Shown here piece by piece: positions 54,271 through 63,974 of a DNA stretch of 64,000 bases. Made by a program: the position numbers and the translations under genes. How positions within the stretch are numbered: the stretch's first letter is position 1; each line of letters starts with the position of its first letter. The notes under the pieces were generated by a model. It did not search any database, had not been told where the DNA came from, and was given only the letters and a program-made list of their open reading frames with translations. The stretch is from Colwellia sp. Its GTDB lineage: Bacteria > Pseudomonadota > Gammaproteobacteria > Enterobacterales > Alteromonadaceae. The stretch spans positions 117,021 through 181,020 of the forward strand of contig NVWU01000011.1 of NCBI GenBank assembly GCA_002733765.1. The letters run 5' to 3'.

Positions 54271-55634
54271 TAACGTGCTTGTAAATAATCAAATACCGCA
54301 CGTATGCCAAAAGCTTCGCCGCCTAAAGGGCGACCAGACAAGGTGCGAACATTAAAAGCCATCACATCAAAATGAACCCAATTAGTTTCTTTGCGAACAA
54401 ACCTCTGTAAATAAAGCGCTGCAGTAATCGCACCACCAAAAGGCGTTGAAGCGCAGTTAGTCATATCGGCAATGGTACTTTTAAATAAGTCGGTATAAGG
54501 TTGATAAAGCGGCATACGCCAAACGGGATCACTGATTTTACCGCCCGCGTTGGTTATACCCGTTGCAATGTCATCACAGGTTGAAAAAAAACCGGGTAAC
54601 TCTGTCCCTAAAGCAACTCGCATGGCGCCTGTTAGTGTCGCAAAGTCGATGATTAACTCGGGCGACTCTTGATCTGCTTCGGTTAACGCATCACATAAAA
54701 CTAAGCGACCTTCAGCATCAGTATTATCTATTTCTACTGTTAGGCCGCTACGTGTCGTTAGCACATCGCCGGGGCGCATGGCATTGTTTGATACCGCATT
54801 TTCAACGGCAGGAATTAACACTCTTAAATTAATAGGTAAATTATGCGACATAATTAAGTGGGCTAGACCCAGTACATGCGCTGAGCCACCCATGTCTTTT
54901 TTCATATTGCGCATGCCAGCGGAAGGCTTTAGATCTAATCCGCCGCTGTCAAAGCATACGCCTTTACCGACTAAGGTTATTTTTGGATGATTTTTGCTAC
55001 CCCAAGATAAATCAATTAGGCGTGGTTGGTGAATACTGGCGCGCCCAACAGCATGAATAGTAGGGTAGTTTTCAGTTAATAAATCATCACCGATAATTTG
55101 TTTGAGTTTACCACCAAAGTTATCAGCAAGTGCTTGTGTACTTTTGGCCAAATTTTTTGGCATCATATCAGCAGCAGGCGTATTGATTAAATCACGTACT
55201 AAAGCGGTTGCCTCAGCATATTTAATAGCGCTATCCACTAGCGTTTGATTATTAACAGCTAATACAGGCAAAGACTCCTTATTCAGGTTTGTAGTCACAT
55301 AACGGGTGTAGGTATACGCGCCAATTAACCAGGCAAAGCAAATAGCTTGGTGGTGCTGAGCTTCTGCATGTAGTAAATATTGCCCTGTAGGAAGTTTTTT
55401 AATCAAATCGCCACAAGCAAAAAAGTGACTAGCATCATCAACAATAAAAACCGCCTGCGCTAATTCACCTTGCTCATTAGGGATCAGTGCTAAATCGTTA
55501 CCGGAAAAGTTTATTTGTTTAAGCCAGTTTTGGCTAAATTTTGTTTGTTTTGATAACCAAGACTCGAAAGGTTGTTTTTGTTCAAAGATAAAAAGCGGGA
55601 TACCTTGGTTTTGTGCAGTTAATAACGTCTTCAT
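54243..55634 (-). CDS. M17 leucyl aminopeptidase family protein
   Basis: Two-metal aminopeptidase of the PepA/PepB family. I place the start at the ATG at 55634, five bases after a clear AAGGA; in-frame ATGs at 55658 and 55673 lack a site. The 463-residue product shows the metal/catalytic stretches LVGKGVCFDSGGLDLKPSAG (about 235-254), KDMGGSAHVLGL, and the signature NTDAEGRLVLCDAL (about 318-331). The final ten residues (YIPIPLENA and stop) come from a palindromic repeat. PepA/PepB identity is not settled. Confidence 0.9.
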   Translation of the reverse strand: MKTLLTAQNQGIPLFIFEQKQPFESWLSKQTKFSQNWLKQINFSGNDLALIPNEQGELAQAVFIVDDASHFFACGDLIKKLPTGQYLLHAEAQHHQAICFAWLIGAYTYTRYVTTNLNKESLPVLAVNNQTLVDSAIKYAEATALVRDLINTPAADMMPKNLAKSTQALADNFGGKLKQIIGDDLLTENYPTIHAVGRASIHQPRLIDLSWGSKNHPKITLVGKGVCFDSGGLDLKPSAGMRNMKKDMGGSAHVLGLAHLIMSHNLPINLRVLIPAVENAVSNNAMRPGDVLTTRSGLTVEIDNTDAEGRLVLCDALTEADQESPELIIDFATLTGAMRVALGTELPGFFSTCDDIATGITNAGGKISDPVWRMPLYQPYTDLFKSTIADMTNCASTPFGGAITAALYLQRFVRKETNWVHFDVMAFNVRTLSGRPLGGEAFGIRAVFDYLQARYIPIPLENA

Positions 55635-55846
55635 TTGATTCCTTGGGATTAATTGCATAGATTTGCTAATCATATTCTAACCTCATTCAATTGTATAATA
55701 TAAAGCGTTGCCGTAACTTATGTTGACTATTTTATTAACGTTTGTAATTAAAGTTCAATATCGGCTTAAGTGAGTTTCTGGTATGATCTGCGCTAGTCAA
55801 AATACTCTAACACTAAACCTAGCACTAAAACCGGAACTGTAAATTC

Positions 55847-58204
55847 ATGTCAGCCATTGCCGAACAAATCGCTCAAGAACTTAACGTCAAAACTAATCAA
55901 ATCAATATTGCCATCACATTATTAGATGGTGGGGCTACGGTGCCATTTATTGCTCGATATAGAAAAGAGGCAACGCAAGGATTGGACGATAATCATTTGC
56001 GTCATTTAGCGCAGCGTTTAAGTTACTTACGTGATTTAGATGCTCGTCGTCAGGTCATATTAACGAGCATTAAACAACAAGATAAATTAACGACTGAGCT
56101 AGCGAAGCAAATTGCCAATGCCGATAACAAAACCCGTTTAGAAGATTTATATTTACCTTTTAAGCCCAAACGCCGTACCAAAGGGCAAATTGCTATCGAA
56201 GCAGGAATTGAACCACTGGCAACCAGTTTATTTAATCATTGGCAGCTTAAGCCAGAACAAGAAGCTTTATCGTACCTCAACAAATCGGCGGGTTTTGATG
56301 ACGTTAAGAGCGTGTTAGATGGTGCAAGTTCTATTTTAGCGGAACGCCTTAGTGAAGATGCCAATTTACTACAAAAGCTGCGTAATCACATCTTAAAGCA
56401 GGCGCACTTAACAGCTAAGTTAGTTAAAGGGCAAGAGCAAGCAGCGATAAAATTTCGTGATTATTTTGATCACAGTGAAAAATTGAAAACGGTACCATCA
56501 CATCGACTATTAGCGATGTTACGCGGAAGAAATGAAGGTTTTTTACAATTAAAAATTGATGTTGATCCAGGACAAGAAAAGACGAGTGTTTCGAGCGCAG
56601 AGCAAATCATCAGTGAACATTTAACCTTACGATGCTTTTCACAAGATAAGGCGCAAGCGGCGGCAAATTTTTTAATGAATACCGTGCGAATGGCGTGGAA
56701 AAGTAAGTTAAGTATTAGTTTAGGTAATGAGCTGTTAGGTCAACAACGTGAACAAGCAGAGCAGCAAGCAATTAAAGTATTTGCGACAAATCTCACCGAT
56801 TTATTAATGGCGGCACCTGCAGGCCCAAAAGTTACTCTAGGTTTAGATCCCGGCTTACGTACTGGCTGTAAAATAGCCATTGTTGATAACACGGGTAAGT
56901 TATTACATACCACGACTATTTTTCCTCATGCACCGCAAAATCATTGGGATAAATCAGTACGCACCTTAGTTAATATTTGTCGGCAATATAAGGTAGAGCT
57001 AATTGCTATTGGTAACGGCACAGGTTCACGCGAAAGCGATAAGTTAGTCAGCGATGTTATTAGTGAATTTGAGCAGAAAAAAGTCAAAAAAATGATCGTT
57101 TCAGAAGCGGGTGCATCGGTTTATTCTGCCTCAGAATTTGCCGCGAATGAATTTCCCGATTTAGATGTATCACTACGTGGTGCGGTTTCTATTGCCAGGC
57201 GCTTGCAAGATCCATTGGCAGAGTTGGTGAAAATAGATCCAAAGGCCATTGGTGTCGGCCAATATCAACATGATGTTAGCCAGAGCCAATTAAGCCAAAG
57301 CCTTGATGATGTGGTAGAAGATTGTGTAAATGCGGTTGGGGTTGATCTTAATAGCGCGTCAGCAGCATTATTAACTCGTGTGGCGGGTTTAAATAAAACC
57401 ATGGCCAATAATATTGTCCAGTTTCGGGATGAACAGGGTGCCTTTACTAATCGTAAACAGTTGAAAAAGGTGGCGCGTTTAGGGCCAAAAGCGTTTGAAC
57501 AAGCCGCAGGGTTTCTACGTATTAGTGGTGGTGATAACCCTTTAGATCAATGTGCCGTGCATCCAGAAACTTATCCAATTGTTGAAAAAATTATTCAACA
57601 ATTAAACCTTGATAGTGCAAGTTTATTAAATAATAACGAGCAATTAAAACAGGTAAACATTAGTGAATTAGTGACAGAGCAATTTGGTGAAGTGACGATA
57701 AAAGATATTATTAGTGAATTAGCTAAACCAAGTCGCGATCCAAGACCTGAATTTAAAACCGCTACTTTTGCTGACGGTATTAATAAAATGACTGATTTAA
57801 CGGTTGGAATGATATTAGAAGGTGTTATTTCTAACGTCGCCAACTTTGGCGCCTTTGTTGATATTGGTGTGCATCAAGATGGTTTAGTGCATATCTCAGC
57901 AATCACAGATAAATTTATTAATGATCCTAGTGAGTTCGTCAAAGCAGGTGAAATTGTTAAAGTAAAAGTGGTAGAAGTGGATGTTGCCCGTAAACGTATC
58001 AGTTTAACTATGCGCCTTAATGATAGCGTTAGTGAGCAGGGTGCCAATTTTAAACCACAAGCGACAATTCAAAAGCAGCAAACTTCAAATGTTAAGTCAC
58101 AAAAGTCTAACCAAAGAAAACAACATAAGCCAAAAGAGAAAAAAATTGATAATGCAGCGATGGGTAACGCCTTTGCAGATGCCTTTGCTAAGCTGAAAAA
58201 ATAG
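55847..58204 (+). CDS. tex: Tex family RNA-binding transcription accessory protein
   Basis: Nucleic-acid-binding protein (YhgF in E. coli). The 785-residue product has the N-terminal helical Tex domain (about 1-320, [19 protein letters not shown]), a YqgF/RNase H-like domain (about 325-455, [17 protein letters not shown]), a helix-hairpin-helix region (about 490-560), and a C-terminal S1 domain (about 645-715, [20 protein letters not shown]). A Lys/Gln-rich tail follows. Length and layout are canonical. Confidence 0.95.
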   Translation: MSAIAEQIAQELNVKTNQINIAITLLDGGATVPFIARYRKEATQGLDDNHLRHLAQRLSYLRDLDARRQVILTSIKQQDKLTTELAKQIANADNKTRLEDLYLPFKPKRRTKGQIAIEAGIEPLATSLFNHWQLKPEQEALSYLNKSAGFDDVKSVLDGASSILAERLSEDANLLQKLRNHILKQAHLTAKLVKGQEQAAIKFRDYFDHSEKLKTVPSHRLLAMLRGRNEGFLQLKIDVDPGQEKTSVSSAEQIISEHLTLRCFSQDKAQAAANFLMNTVRMAWKSKLSISLGNELLGQQREQAEQQAIKVFATNLTDLLMAAPAGPKVTLGLDPGLRTGCKIAIVDNTGKLLHTTTIFPHAPQNHWDKSVRTLVNICRQYKVELIAIGNGTGSRESDKLVSDVISEFEQKKVKKMIVSEAGASVYSASEFAANEFPDLDVSLRGAVSIARRLQDPLAELVKIDPKAIGVGQYQHDVSQSQLSQSLDDVVEDCVNAVGVDLNSASAALLTRVAGLNKTMANNIVQFRDEQGAFTNRKQLKKVARLGPKAFEQAAGFLRISGGDNPLDQCAVHPETYPIVEKIIQQLNLDSASLLNNNEQLKQVNISELVTEQFGEVTIKDIISELAKPSRDPRPEFKTATFADGINKMTDLTVGMILEGVISNVANFGAFVDIGVHQDGLVHISAITDKFINDPSEFVKAGEIVKVKVVEVDVARKRISLTMRLNDSVSEQGANFKPQATIQKQQTSNVKSQKSNQRKQHKPKEKKIDNAAMGNAFADAFAKLKK

Positions 58205-58251
58205 TAGCAGTTCAATTTTAAAAATTAATTATCAAATAAGTTAAAAATCAC

Positions 58252-58284
58252 TTGACGATACAAATGAGAATGATTATCATTACT
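58252..58284 (+). promoter_or_regulatory. Promoter overlapped by a Fur box
   Basis: TTGACG (58252-58257), a 17-base spacer, and TATCAT (58275-58280) make a strong sigma-70 promoter. GAGAATGATTATCATTACT (58266-58284) matches 16 of 19 positions of the Fur consensus and covers the -10 box, the usual place for repression by Fe-Fur. Confidence 0.75.
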
Positions 58285-58286
58285 TT

Positions 58287-58491
58287 ATTGGTTGAGGCAA
58301 GTGAATGCTCTCTCAGGCGTTTTGACTAATAGCAAGGCTGGCAGCTTAGTGATTATGCTTCAGGACACATAATCACTAAGCTACTTCTTGTGTACAGATT
58401 CAATGTTTTTATTGAATCGAATCGATTAAAAACTTTTGATGCTTTAGCCAGTGATAGCCTTTTTAAAAGCTATAATCACTGGCTTTTTTTA
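58287..58491 (+). ncRNA. Candidate Fur-controlled small RNA, about 205 nt
   Basis: Starts about seven bases after the -10 box at 58275 and ends at a strong terminator at 58446-58491. There is no open frame longer than a few codons. A perfect 15-bp stem AGCTTAGTGATTATG/CATAATCACTAAGCT (58343-58357 with 58368-58382) sits in the middle. Size, Fur control and terminator suit a RyhB-type iron-sparing RNA, but the RyhB core sequence I know from enterics and vibrios is not evident, so this is a class prediction and not an identification. Confidence 0.6.
58446..58491 (+). terminator. Terminator of the candidate small RNA
   Basis: AGCCAGTGATAGC pairs with GCTATAATCACTGGCT with a three-base bulge, then a run of seven T. 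The 3' arm repeats the ATAATCACT...GCT pattern of the upstream hairpin. Confidence 0.88.
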
Positions 58492-58895
58492 TGCTTAGAT
58501 AAAACTGCATTAAGTATGTTATCTGGCTATCGAGTAAGTTATAACTAAAATTTGTACTGAATCAGTAACAGCCTATCAATAACAAAAATCATCACATCTT
58601 CTTTTAAATCTCTTAGGGTTTGTTGACCTTTTCGCGGTTAAATTATCGCTCGATAAAAAAACTTTTTAATCTGGCGAGTAGTGGTAGCTTAGCCATTCAG
58701 GATGAAGTTATTAATATAATACAGTTTTATTCAGTTTTTGAGTTTACTGTTCGATGAGCAAATAAATCTAAGTAAGATGCTCTATTGAGTCATAGGTTGG
58801 GATTGATGGAGACGTAGTTGGGTGATTTTAGCCAAGAGAAGAGTGCAGTAATTGAATGGATATAACGTTACGATAGAAAAATTATACATTTTAGT

Positions 58896-58922
58896 TAAAA
58901 AAAGGGAAGCCAAAGCTTCCCC
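58896..58922 (-). terminator. Porin gene terminator
   Basis: On the minus strand GGGAAGC, loop TTTG, GCTTCCC, then a run of seven T. It lies about 65 bases after the porin stop. Confidence 0.88.
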
Positions 58923-58987
58923 ATAAAAACCTCGGTTGGAGGCTAACTAACGCAAGGTAGTTATTTTTTAACTAAAAATGCGTACAA

Positions 58988-60046
58988 CTAAAGTACGTAA
59001 CGCATAGTTAGTTGACCATAGTTAGAATCCGCGCCTTTGCCAGCATTTGCGCTATCTAGTGAAAAATTACCTACTTCAACACCTACCGCTAATTGCTTCG
59101 TTAGGTTTTTGAATAAGTTAACACTCCATTGAGTACTTTCCATTTTAGAAATATCAGCTTTAGCATAACCATAAGCTACAGTACTTCTTAAATCTTCTGT
59201 CCAAAAATGACGATAGGTAGCAAGGTATGAAGTAGTTTCTTCTGCTTCTTCACCTTCTAAATCAAATGCGGAAACAACACCTACGTAACGACCAACATTA
59301 CCGCCGTGTACTTGGAAACGAATATCATCTTTACCAAACGTCTTAATACGACCCGCAACAGAATAACCAACACCTGTTTCGGTATTACCTAATGTAGTAT
59401 GTAATTGACGTCCAAGGCCGGCAACAGAAACATTACCCCAATCGCCTTTAAAGGTATACTTAGCAATCACGTCAGGCACATCATCGATGCTAGCGTCACC
59501 ACCAAGCGTAAATGGATTTTCAAGTGATACTTGGAAGTTACCCATGGTATAACGTACTTGACCTTGACGAATAAACGCTAAGCCATTTGCCGGGCCGGCA
59601 AAATCTGCTGTTTCAGGAATGGCACTGGTGTTCATGAACGTTGTCCATGTTTGACCAACAGTAACATTTTTATATTTGATAAAAGCATGACGAATACGTG
59701 GATTAGCAGAGTTAGAAATAGTTTCAGTGCCACCGCCACCCCAGAAATCTAGTTCAATAAAGCCCATCACTTCGCCGTGAGTGTATTTCATGTTAAAACG
59801 AGTTTCATTGGCAAACAAACGAACTTGTGATTTGTCTTCAGTTAATGCAGTGGCTACACCTGCACCTAACCAAAAATCGCGGTAGCCAACATCACCATCT
59901 ACATAGCGTGCATCTACTTTGATGTAACCACCAAAAGACACTTTATCTTCTTCAGATAACTTAATCTCGTAGCCAGCATTTGCCGCGCCTGTGGCGACAA
60001 GTATAGATGAAGCAAGTAATAATTTTTTAAATTTATTGTTAAACAT
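58988..60046 (-). CDS. DcaP-like outer-membrane porin
   Basis: Predicted trimeric outer-membrane channel. I start it at the ATG at 60046, preceded by AAGGGA; a frame extending 16 codons upstream has no signal-peptide logic. The 352-residue product has a signal peptide ending ATGAANA (about 24), then alternating beta strands: KVSFGGYIKVDARYVDGD, a GQTWTTFMNTSAIPETADF loop typical of DcaP-type proteins, and a final strand ending YVL. Substrate unknown. Own terminator downstream. Its upstream spacer shows no clear operator. Confidence 0.82.
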   Translation of the reverse strand: MFNNKFKKLLLASSILVATGAANAGYEIKLSEEDKVSFGGYIKVDARYVDGDVGYRDFWLGAGVATALTEDKSQVRLFANETRFNMKYTHGEVMGFIELDFWGGGGTETISNSANPRIRHAFIKYKNVTVGQTWTTFMNTSAIPETADFAGPANGLAFIRQGQVRYTMGNFQVSLENPFTLGGDASIDDVPDVIAKYTFKGDWGNVSVAGLGRQLHTTLGNTETGVGYSVAGRIKTFGKDDIRFQVHGGNVGRYVGVVSAFDLEGEEAEETTSYLATYRHFWTEDLRSTVAYGYAKADISKMESTQWSVNLFKNLTKQLAVGVEVGNFSLDSANAGKGADSNYGQLTMRYVL

Positions 60047-60306
60047 GGATATTTCCCTTGTTGTTTGTATTTTTATTTGAACTTTTAATTTCATGTTTGC
60101 TAACTATCAAACTAAAGTTTGCTTAATCATATTAAGCGAGTACAAAAATGTAACAATCGGAAATAAGGATTAGCACTTAGTGCTTAGTCCTTTAGTCTTA
60201 GATAAAAAGTAAGTAAAGTACTAATGATTAAGTTGTAGAAATAGATAAGATTTTTACTAAATAAATGTGATAGATTTACTATTAGGTAAGTGTTTTAGAG
60301 AATTAT

Positions 60307-63300
60307 ATGTTTGCAAATTGGTTGTTAGTTAGCGTTAGTATTGGTTATATTGGCTTATTATTTCTTATTGCTTATTTAGGCGGGAAATACCGAAATAAAC
60401 TCAAAACAAAACAGCAAACTATTATCTACGCATTATCTTTAGGGGTTTACTGTACTTCATGGGCATTTTTAGGCACAACCGCACAAGCCGCTAATAATTC
60501 TTTTACTTATATTTCGGTGTACTTAGCCCCTATATTATTATTTGTTTTCGCTTGGCCATTTATTCAGCGGATTATAAAAACCAGCTTACAACTTAAAATC
60601 ACTTCCATTGCCGATTTACTGTCTGCCCGCTTTGGTAAATCTCAATCTTTAGCTATTGTCATTACGCTAGTGGCATTAATTGGCACAATGCCTTATATAG
60701 CACTGCAGTTAAAAGCGATTATTTATTCCTATCAAATTTTACAAGAAACACCTGATTTACCTATGTGGCAACTCGGCTTAATTGTCAGCGCAATATTAGC
60801 CGTTTTTACTATTATTTTTGGTGTTCGCACTATCGATATTACCGAGCGCCACCCAGGAGTAATGATAGCGATAGCTTTTGAGTCACTGGTAAAATTGATT
60901 GCTTTTTTATTGGTGGGTATATTTGTTTGCTTTGTTGTTTATGACTCCCCTGCAGATATTTGGCACCTATCAAAAGATTCTCTTTCATTAGAAGAACTAT
61001 TTGATGTAAATAGTCTAATAGGGTTATTTGGTTTGCTGATTATTGGCATATCAGCATTTTTGTGTTTTCCAAGACAATTTCAAGTAATGTTTGTTGAGAT
61101 TAAAGAGCAGAAAAATAGTAGCCTCGCTCGATGGGTGCTACCGTTATATTGTATTATTTTTGCTTTTTTTGCCGGACCATTAGGTTTAGCAGGTAAGATG
61201 AACTACGGCGACTCATTACCTGCTGATGCTTATGTATTATTTTTACCTGCCTACAACGGTCAATTGTGGTTGTCATTATTTGCTTTTTTAGGCGCAGTTT
61301 CAGCAGCAAGTTCTATGGTAATAGTTTCCACTATAGCCTTAAGTACTATGCTAAGTAATGAAATAGTATTTCCACTAATGTTTAGGTACTCTAATAAACA
61401 ACACCATGACTTTAATCATTTTCAATCTCAACTTTTACTCATTCGTAAAGCCTTAGTATTATTCGTTATTTTTTTAAGTTATGGCCTATTGCTATTATCC
61501 CCACCTGACACATTATCATCATTAGGTGAAATTGCTTTTGGTGCAATTGCACAAATAGGTCCTGCCTTATTTGTCGCTTTCTATTGGCGAAGAGCAACCC
61601 TTTCGGGAGTACTTGCCGGCATAAGTAGCGGCTTTATCGTATGGTTCGTCTTTAATTTATTCCCCCAACTGGGAATATATAATCATCCGCTTGCTACAAG
61701 TGACTTACCTAAAACAACCGTAATCACGTCAATTGGGCTATTGATCAATATTATTATGCTTTGGTTAGTTTCTTTAGTGACACGACAAAGCATTCGTGAA
61801 CAAATGCAAAGTAAGTTTTTCTATAAAACAAGAAAAAAAGCCCAATGGAGTTTACCTATTCAACCTAAGATAGACGTTATTGAATTAAAATTTTTAGTGG
61901 CTCGATTTATCGGCAAAGAAACAGCCGATGAATGTTTTAAACAATTTTATAGCTCCCATAATAGTAAAAATAACAAAGACATTAATGAAGCCGTGCTATT
62001 TCATGCTGAGAATACACTTGCTAGAGTATTAGGCTCAGCTTCAGCAAAATTAGTCACCTCACTTGCTGTTAATGGTCGAGGCATGGCTTTTGATCAAGTT
62101 GCTAAGTTAGTTGAAGATAACTCTAACCAACAGTTAGAATTTAGCAGAACAGTGCTACAAAGCGCTATCGAAAATGTTAGTGAAGGTATTTCAGTTATCG
62201 ACAGTGCTTTGCAGCTAGTAGCCTGGAATCGACGATATTTAGATATTTTCAATTATCCTGATAATTTTATTTATATTGGCTGCCCTATCAGCCAGTTAAT
62301 ACATTTCAATTTAAGCCAGCAAGGTTATTTTGCCAAAGATATTGACTTACAAGTTAAAAAACGTATTGAGTATATTAAGAAAGGTAGTCGCCATAATTCT
62401 GAATATAAGCTGAAAAATGGTAAAACTATTCATATAGAAGGCAACCCTATTCCCGGTGGTGGTTTTGTCATGATTTTTTCAGACATCACTAAATATCGTC
62501 AAACAGAAAAAGTATTAAAAGAAGAGAATACCGATCTAGAATCTAGAGTACGCTATCGCACGGCAGAATTAGAACAAGCTAACAGGGAGCTAGCACAAGC
62601 AAATAATGAATTAGCTCAAGCACAAGCCAAAGCAGAGCAAGCACATGTAAAGAAAAGTCAGTACCTAAAAGCCTGTAGTCATGATTTACTACAACCGTTA
62701 TCAGCGGCACGGTTATTTTCTTCCGCCATAACATTAAGCCCTAGGGTCAATAATGAAGAACGGGAACAAATAAAACAAATTGATAACTCTTTAGAGATTG
62801 CCAATAACTTATTACTTGATCTTAATGAAATAGCACGCATAGAAAGCGGTAATATTTCACCAACAATTGCCCCCGTTGAAATCAACTATTTATTCTCTAT
62901 GTTAACCTCTGAATTCAATGCGTTAAAAACTGAATACAAGGTTGATTTTCATTTTAAAACGAGCAAGCTTTATATTGCTAGTGATATTACGTTACTCTCA
63001 AGAATAATCCAAAATTTTCTTAGTAATGCTTTTCGTTATGCACACCGCTTTGGTAATACGAAAAATAGCAAAGTATTATTAGGTTGCCGTAGACAAGGAA
63101 GCGAACTTTCAATTCAAGTTTTTGATAATGGCCCCGGTATTCCAGAAAGTAAGCAACAAGAAGTTTTTGAACAATTTACTCAACTAAACACTACAAACGC
63201 CATTGGTCCAAAAGGTCTTGGTTTAGGACTAAATATTGCTCAAAGCTTAGCAAATATCCTTAATCATAAAATTGATTTGAAATCACAAGTAAATCGCGGA

Positions 63301-63858
63301 TGCTTATTCAGTGTCAATGTTCCCGTTTGCCTGCCACCTGTTATGCATAAGCAAGCTCCGCAACCAGCAAGCATGAGTTTACAAGGTGTCGGTGTACTAT
63401 GCATTGATAATGAACAAGATATTTTATCGGGAATGACAGAGTTATTATCGGCCTGGCAATGTCATGTATTTACCGCGATAAATGCCCAACAAGCCAAAGA
63501 AATTTATGCTAATCATGAGGATGAGATAGATATTTTGTTAGTTGATTTTCAACTAACTGGACATCAAAGTGACAATGAACAGTTTTCCAGTAAGGCGTAT
63601 GCGAACGAGAAACACCTGCCATTACATCCAACAGGAAAAACTAATGGTATAGAGTTGATTGGACAATTAAGAGCAATGAGTCACTATTCTCTGCCAGCAA
63701 TACTCATTACAGCCACCACAGATAACAACTTAATGTCACTAGCCAAGCAAGCAGACATTGGCTATTTACGTAAAATAATAAAACCTATCGCTTTACGATC
63801 GTTAATGAGCGCATTATTAAGTAAAGAACTTGAGGATAACTATTCTCATAAAACCTAA
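60307..63858 (+). CDS. Hybrid histidine kinase with sodium:solute symporter domain (second paralogue)
   Basis: The 1183-residue protein has the same architecture as the kinase at 47852. It has an SSS/PutP-like N-terminus (about 1-480, LSLGVYCTSWAFLGTTAQA), PAS (about 620-735), a Gln/Ala coiled coil (about 740-780), HisKA with SHDLLQPLSAARLF, HATPase with NFLSNAFRY, DNGPGI and GLGLGLNI, and a C-terminal receiver (about 1040-1178; VLCIDNEQD, Asp in ILLVDFQLTG, LITATT, KPI). The receiver carries an insert of about 25 residues after the acceptor Asp, absent from the paralogue. No response regulator is adjacent. Confidence 0.9.
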   Translation: MFANWLLVSVSIGYIGLLFLIAYLGGKYRNKLKTKQQTIIYALSLGVYCTSWAFLGTTAQAANNSFTYISVYLAPILLFVFAWPFIQRIIKTSLQLKITSIADLLSARFGKSQSLAIVITLVALIGTMPYIALQLKAIIYSYQILQETPDLPMWQLGLIVSAILAVFTIIFGVRTIDITERHPGVMIAIAFESLVKLIAFLLVGIFVCFVVYDSPADIWHLSKDSLSLEELFDVNSLIGLFGLLIIGISAFLCFPRQFQVMFVEIKEQKNSSLARWVLPLYCIIFAFFAGPLGLAGKMNYGDSLPADAYVLFLPAYNGQLWLSLFAFLGAVSAASSMVIVSTIALSTMLSNEIVFPLMFRYSNKQHHDFNHFQSQLLLIRKALVLFVIFLSYGLLLLSPPDTLSSLGEIAFGAIAQIGPALFVAFYWRRATLSGVLAGISSGFIVWFVFNLFPQLGIYNHPLATSDLPKTTVITSIGLLINIIMLWLVSLVTRQSIREQMQSKFFYKTRKKAQWSLPIQPKIDVIELKFLVARFIGKETADECFKQFYSSHNSKNNKDINEAVLFHAENTLARVLGSASAKLVTSLAVNGRGMAFDQVAKLVEDNSNQQLEFSRTVLQSAIENVSEGISVIDSALQLVAWNRRYLDIFNYPDNFIYIGCPISQLIHFNLSQQGYFAKDIDLQVKKRIEYIKKGSRHNSEYKLKNGKTIHIEGNPIPGGGFVMIFSDITKYRQTEKVLKEENTDLESRVRYRTAELEQANRELAQANNELAQAQAKAEQAHVKKSQYLKACSHDLLQPLSAARLFSSAITLSPRVNNEEREQIKQIDNSLEIANNLLLDLNEIARIESGNISPTIAPVEINYLFSMLTSEFNALKTEYKVDFHFKTSKLYIASDITLLSRIIQNFLSNAFRYAHRFGNTKNSKVLLGCRRQGSELSIQVFDNGPGIPESKQQEVFEQFTQLNTTNAIGPKGLGLGLNIAQSLANILNHKIDLKSQVNRGCLFSVNVPVCLPPVMHKQAPQPASMSLQGVGVLCIDNEQDILSGMTELLSAWQCHVFTAINAQQAKEIYANHEDEIDILLVDFQLTGHQSDNEQFSSKAYANEKHLPLHPTGKTNGIELIGQLRAMSHYSLPAILITATTDNNLMSLAKQADIGYLRKIIKPIALRSLMSALLSKELEDNYSHKT

Positions 63859-63937
63859 ACAGAACAGTTACCTCAAATGACTTACATTCAAGTATTTAAA
63901 ATACATGCCTATGCAGATAACTCAGGATTGAACTATA

Positions 63938-63953
63938 CTGTACATATAAACAC
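63938..63953 (+). promoter_or_regulatory. SOS-box-like sequence
   Basis: CTGTACATATAAACAC matches CTGT-N8-ACAG at all defined positions but the last, 22 bases before an ATG at 63975. ACTGTA occurs again at 63954-63959. A LexA site is possible, not certain. Confidence 0.4.
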
Positions 63954-63974
63954 ACTGTATAGGTAGACATAGCC

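Larger units (their letters stand above)
58205..58987. other. Spacer between tex and the porin gene
   Basis: 783 bases without a protein gene. The left third contains a Fur-box promoter and a candidate small RNA (58252-58491), the right end holds the porin terminator (58896-58922). Between about 58500 and 58890 I see nothing I can assign. Confidence 0.6.

Noticed and set aside
58287..58491. Calling the Fur-controlled transcript RyhB
   Set aside because: The conserved RyhB core that I know from enterics and vibrios is not visible, so only the class (Fur-controlled RNA) is proposed.
60307..61800. A separate sodium:solute symporter gene
   Set aside because: The symporter-like region is continuous in frame with PAS, kinase and receiver domains; the same fusion occurs at 47852-51307.
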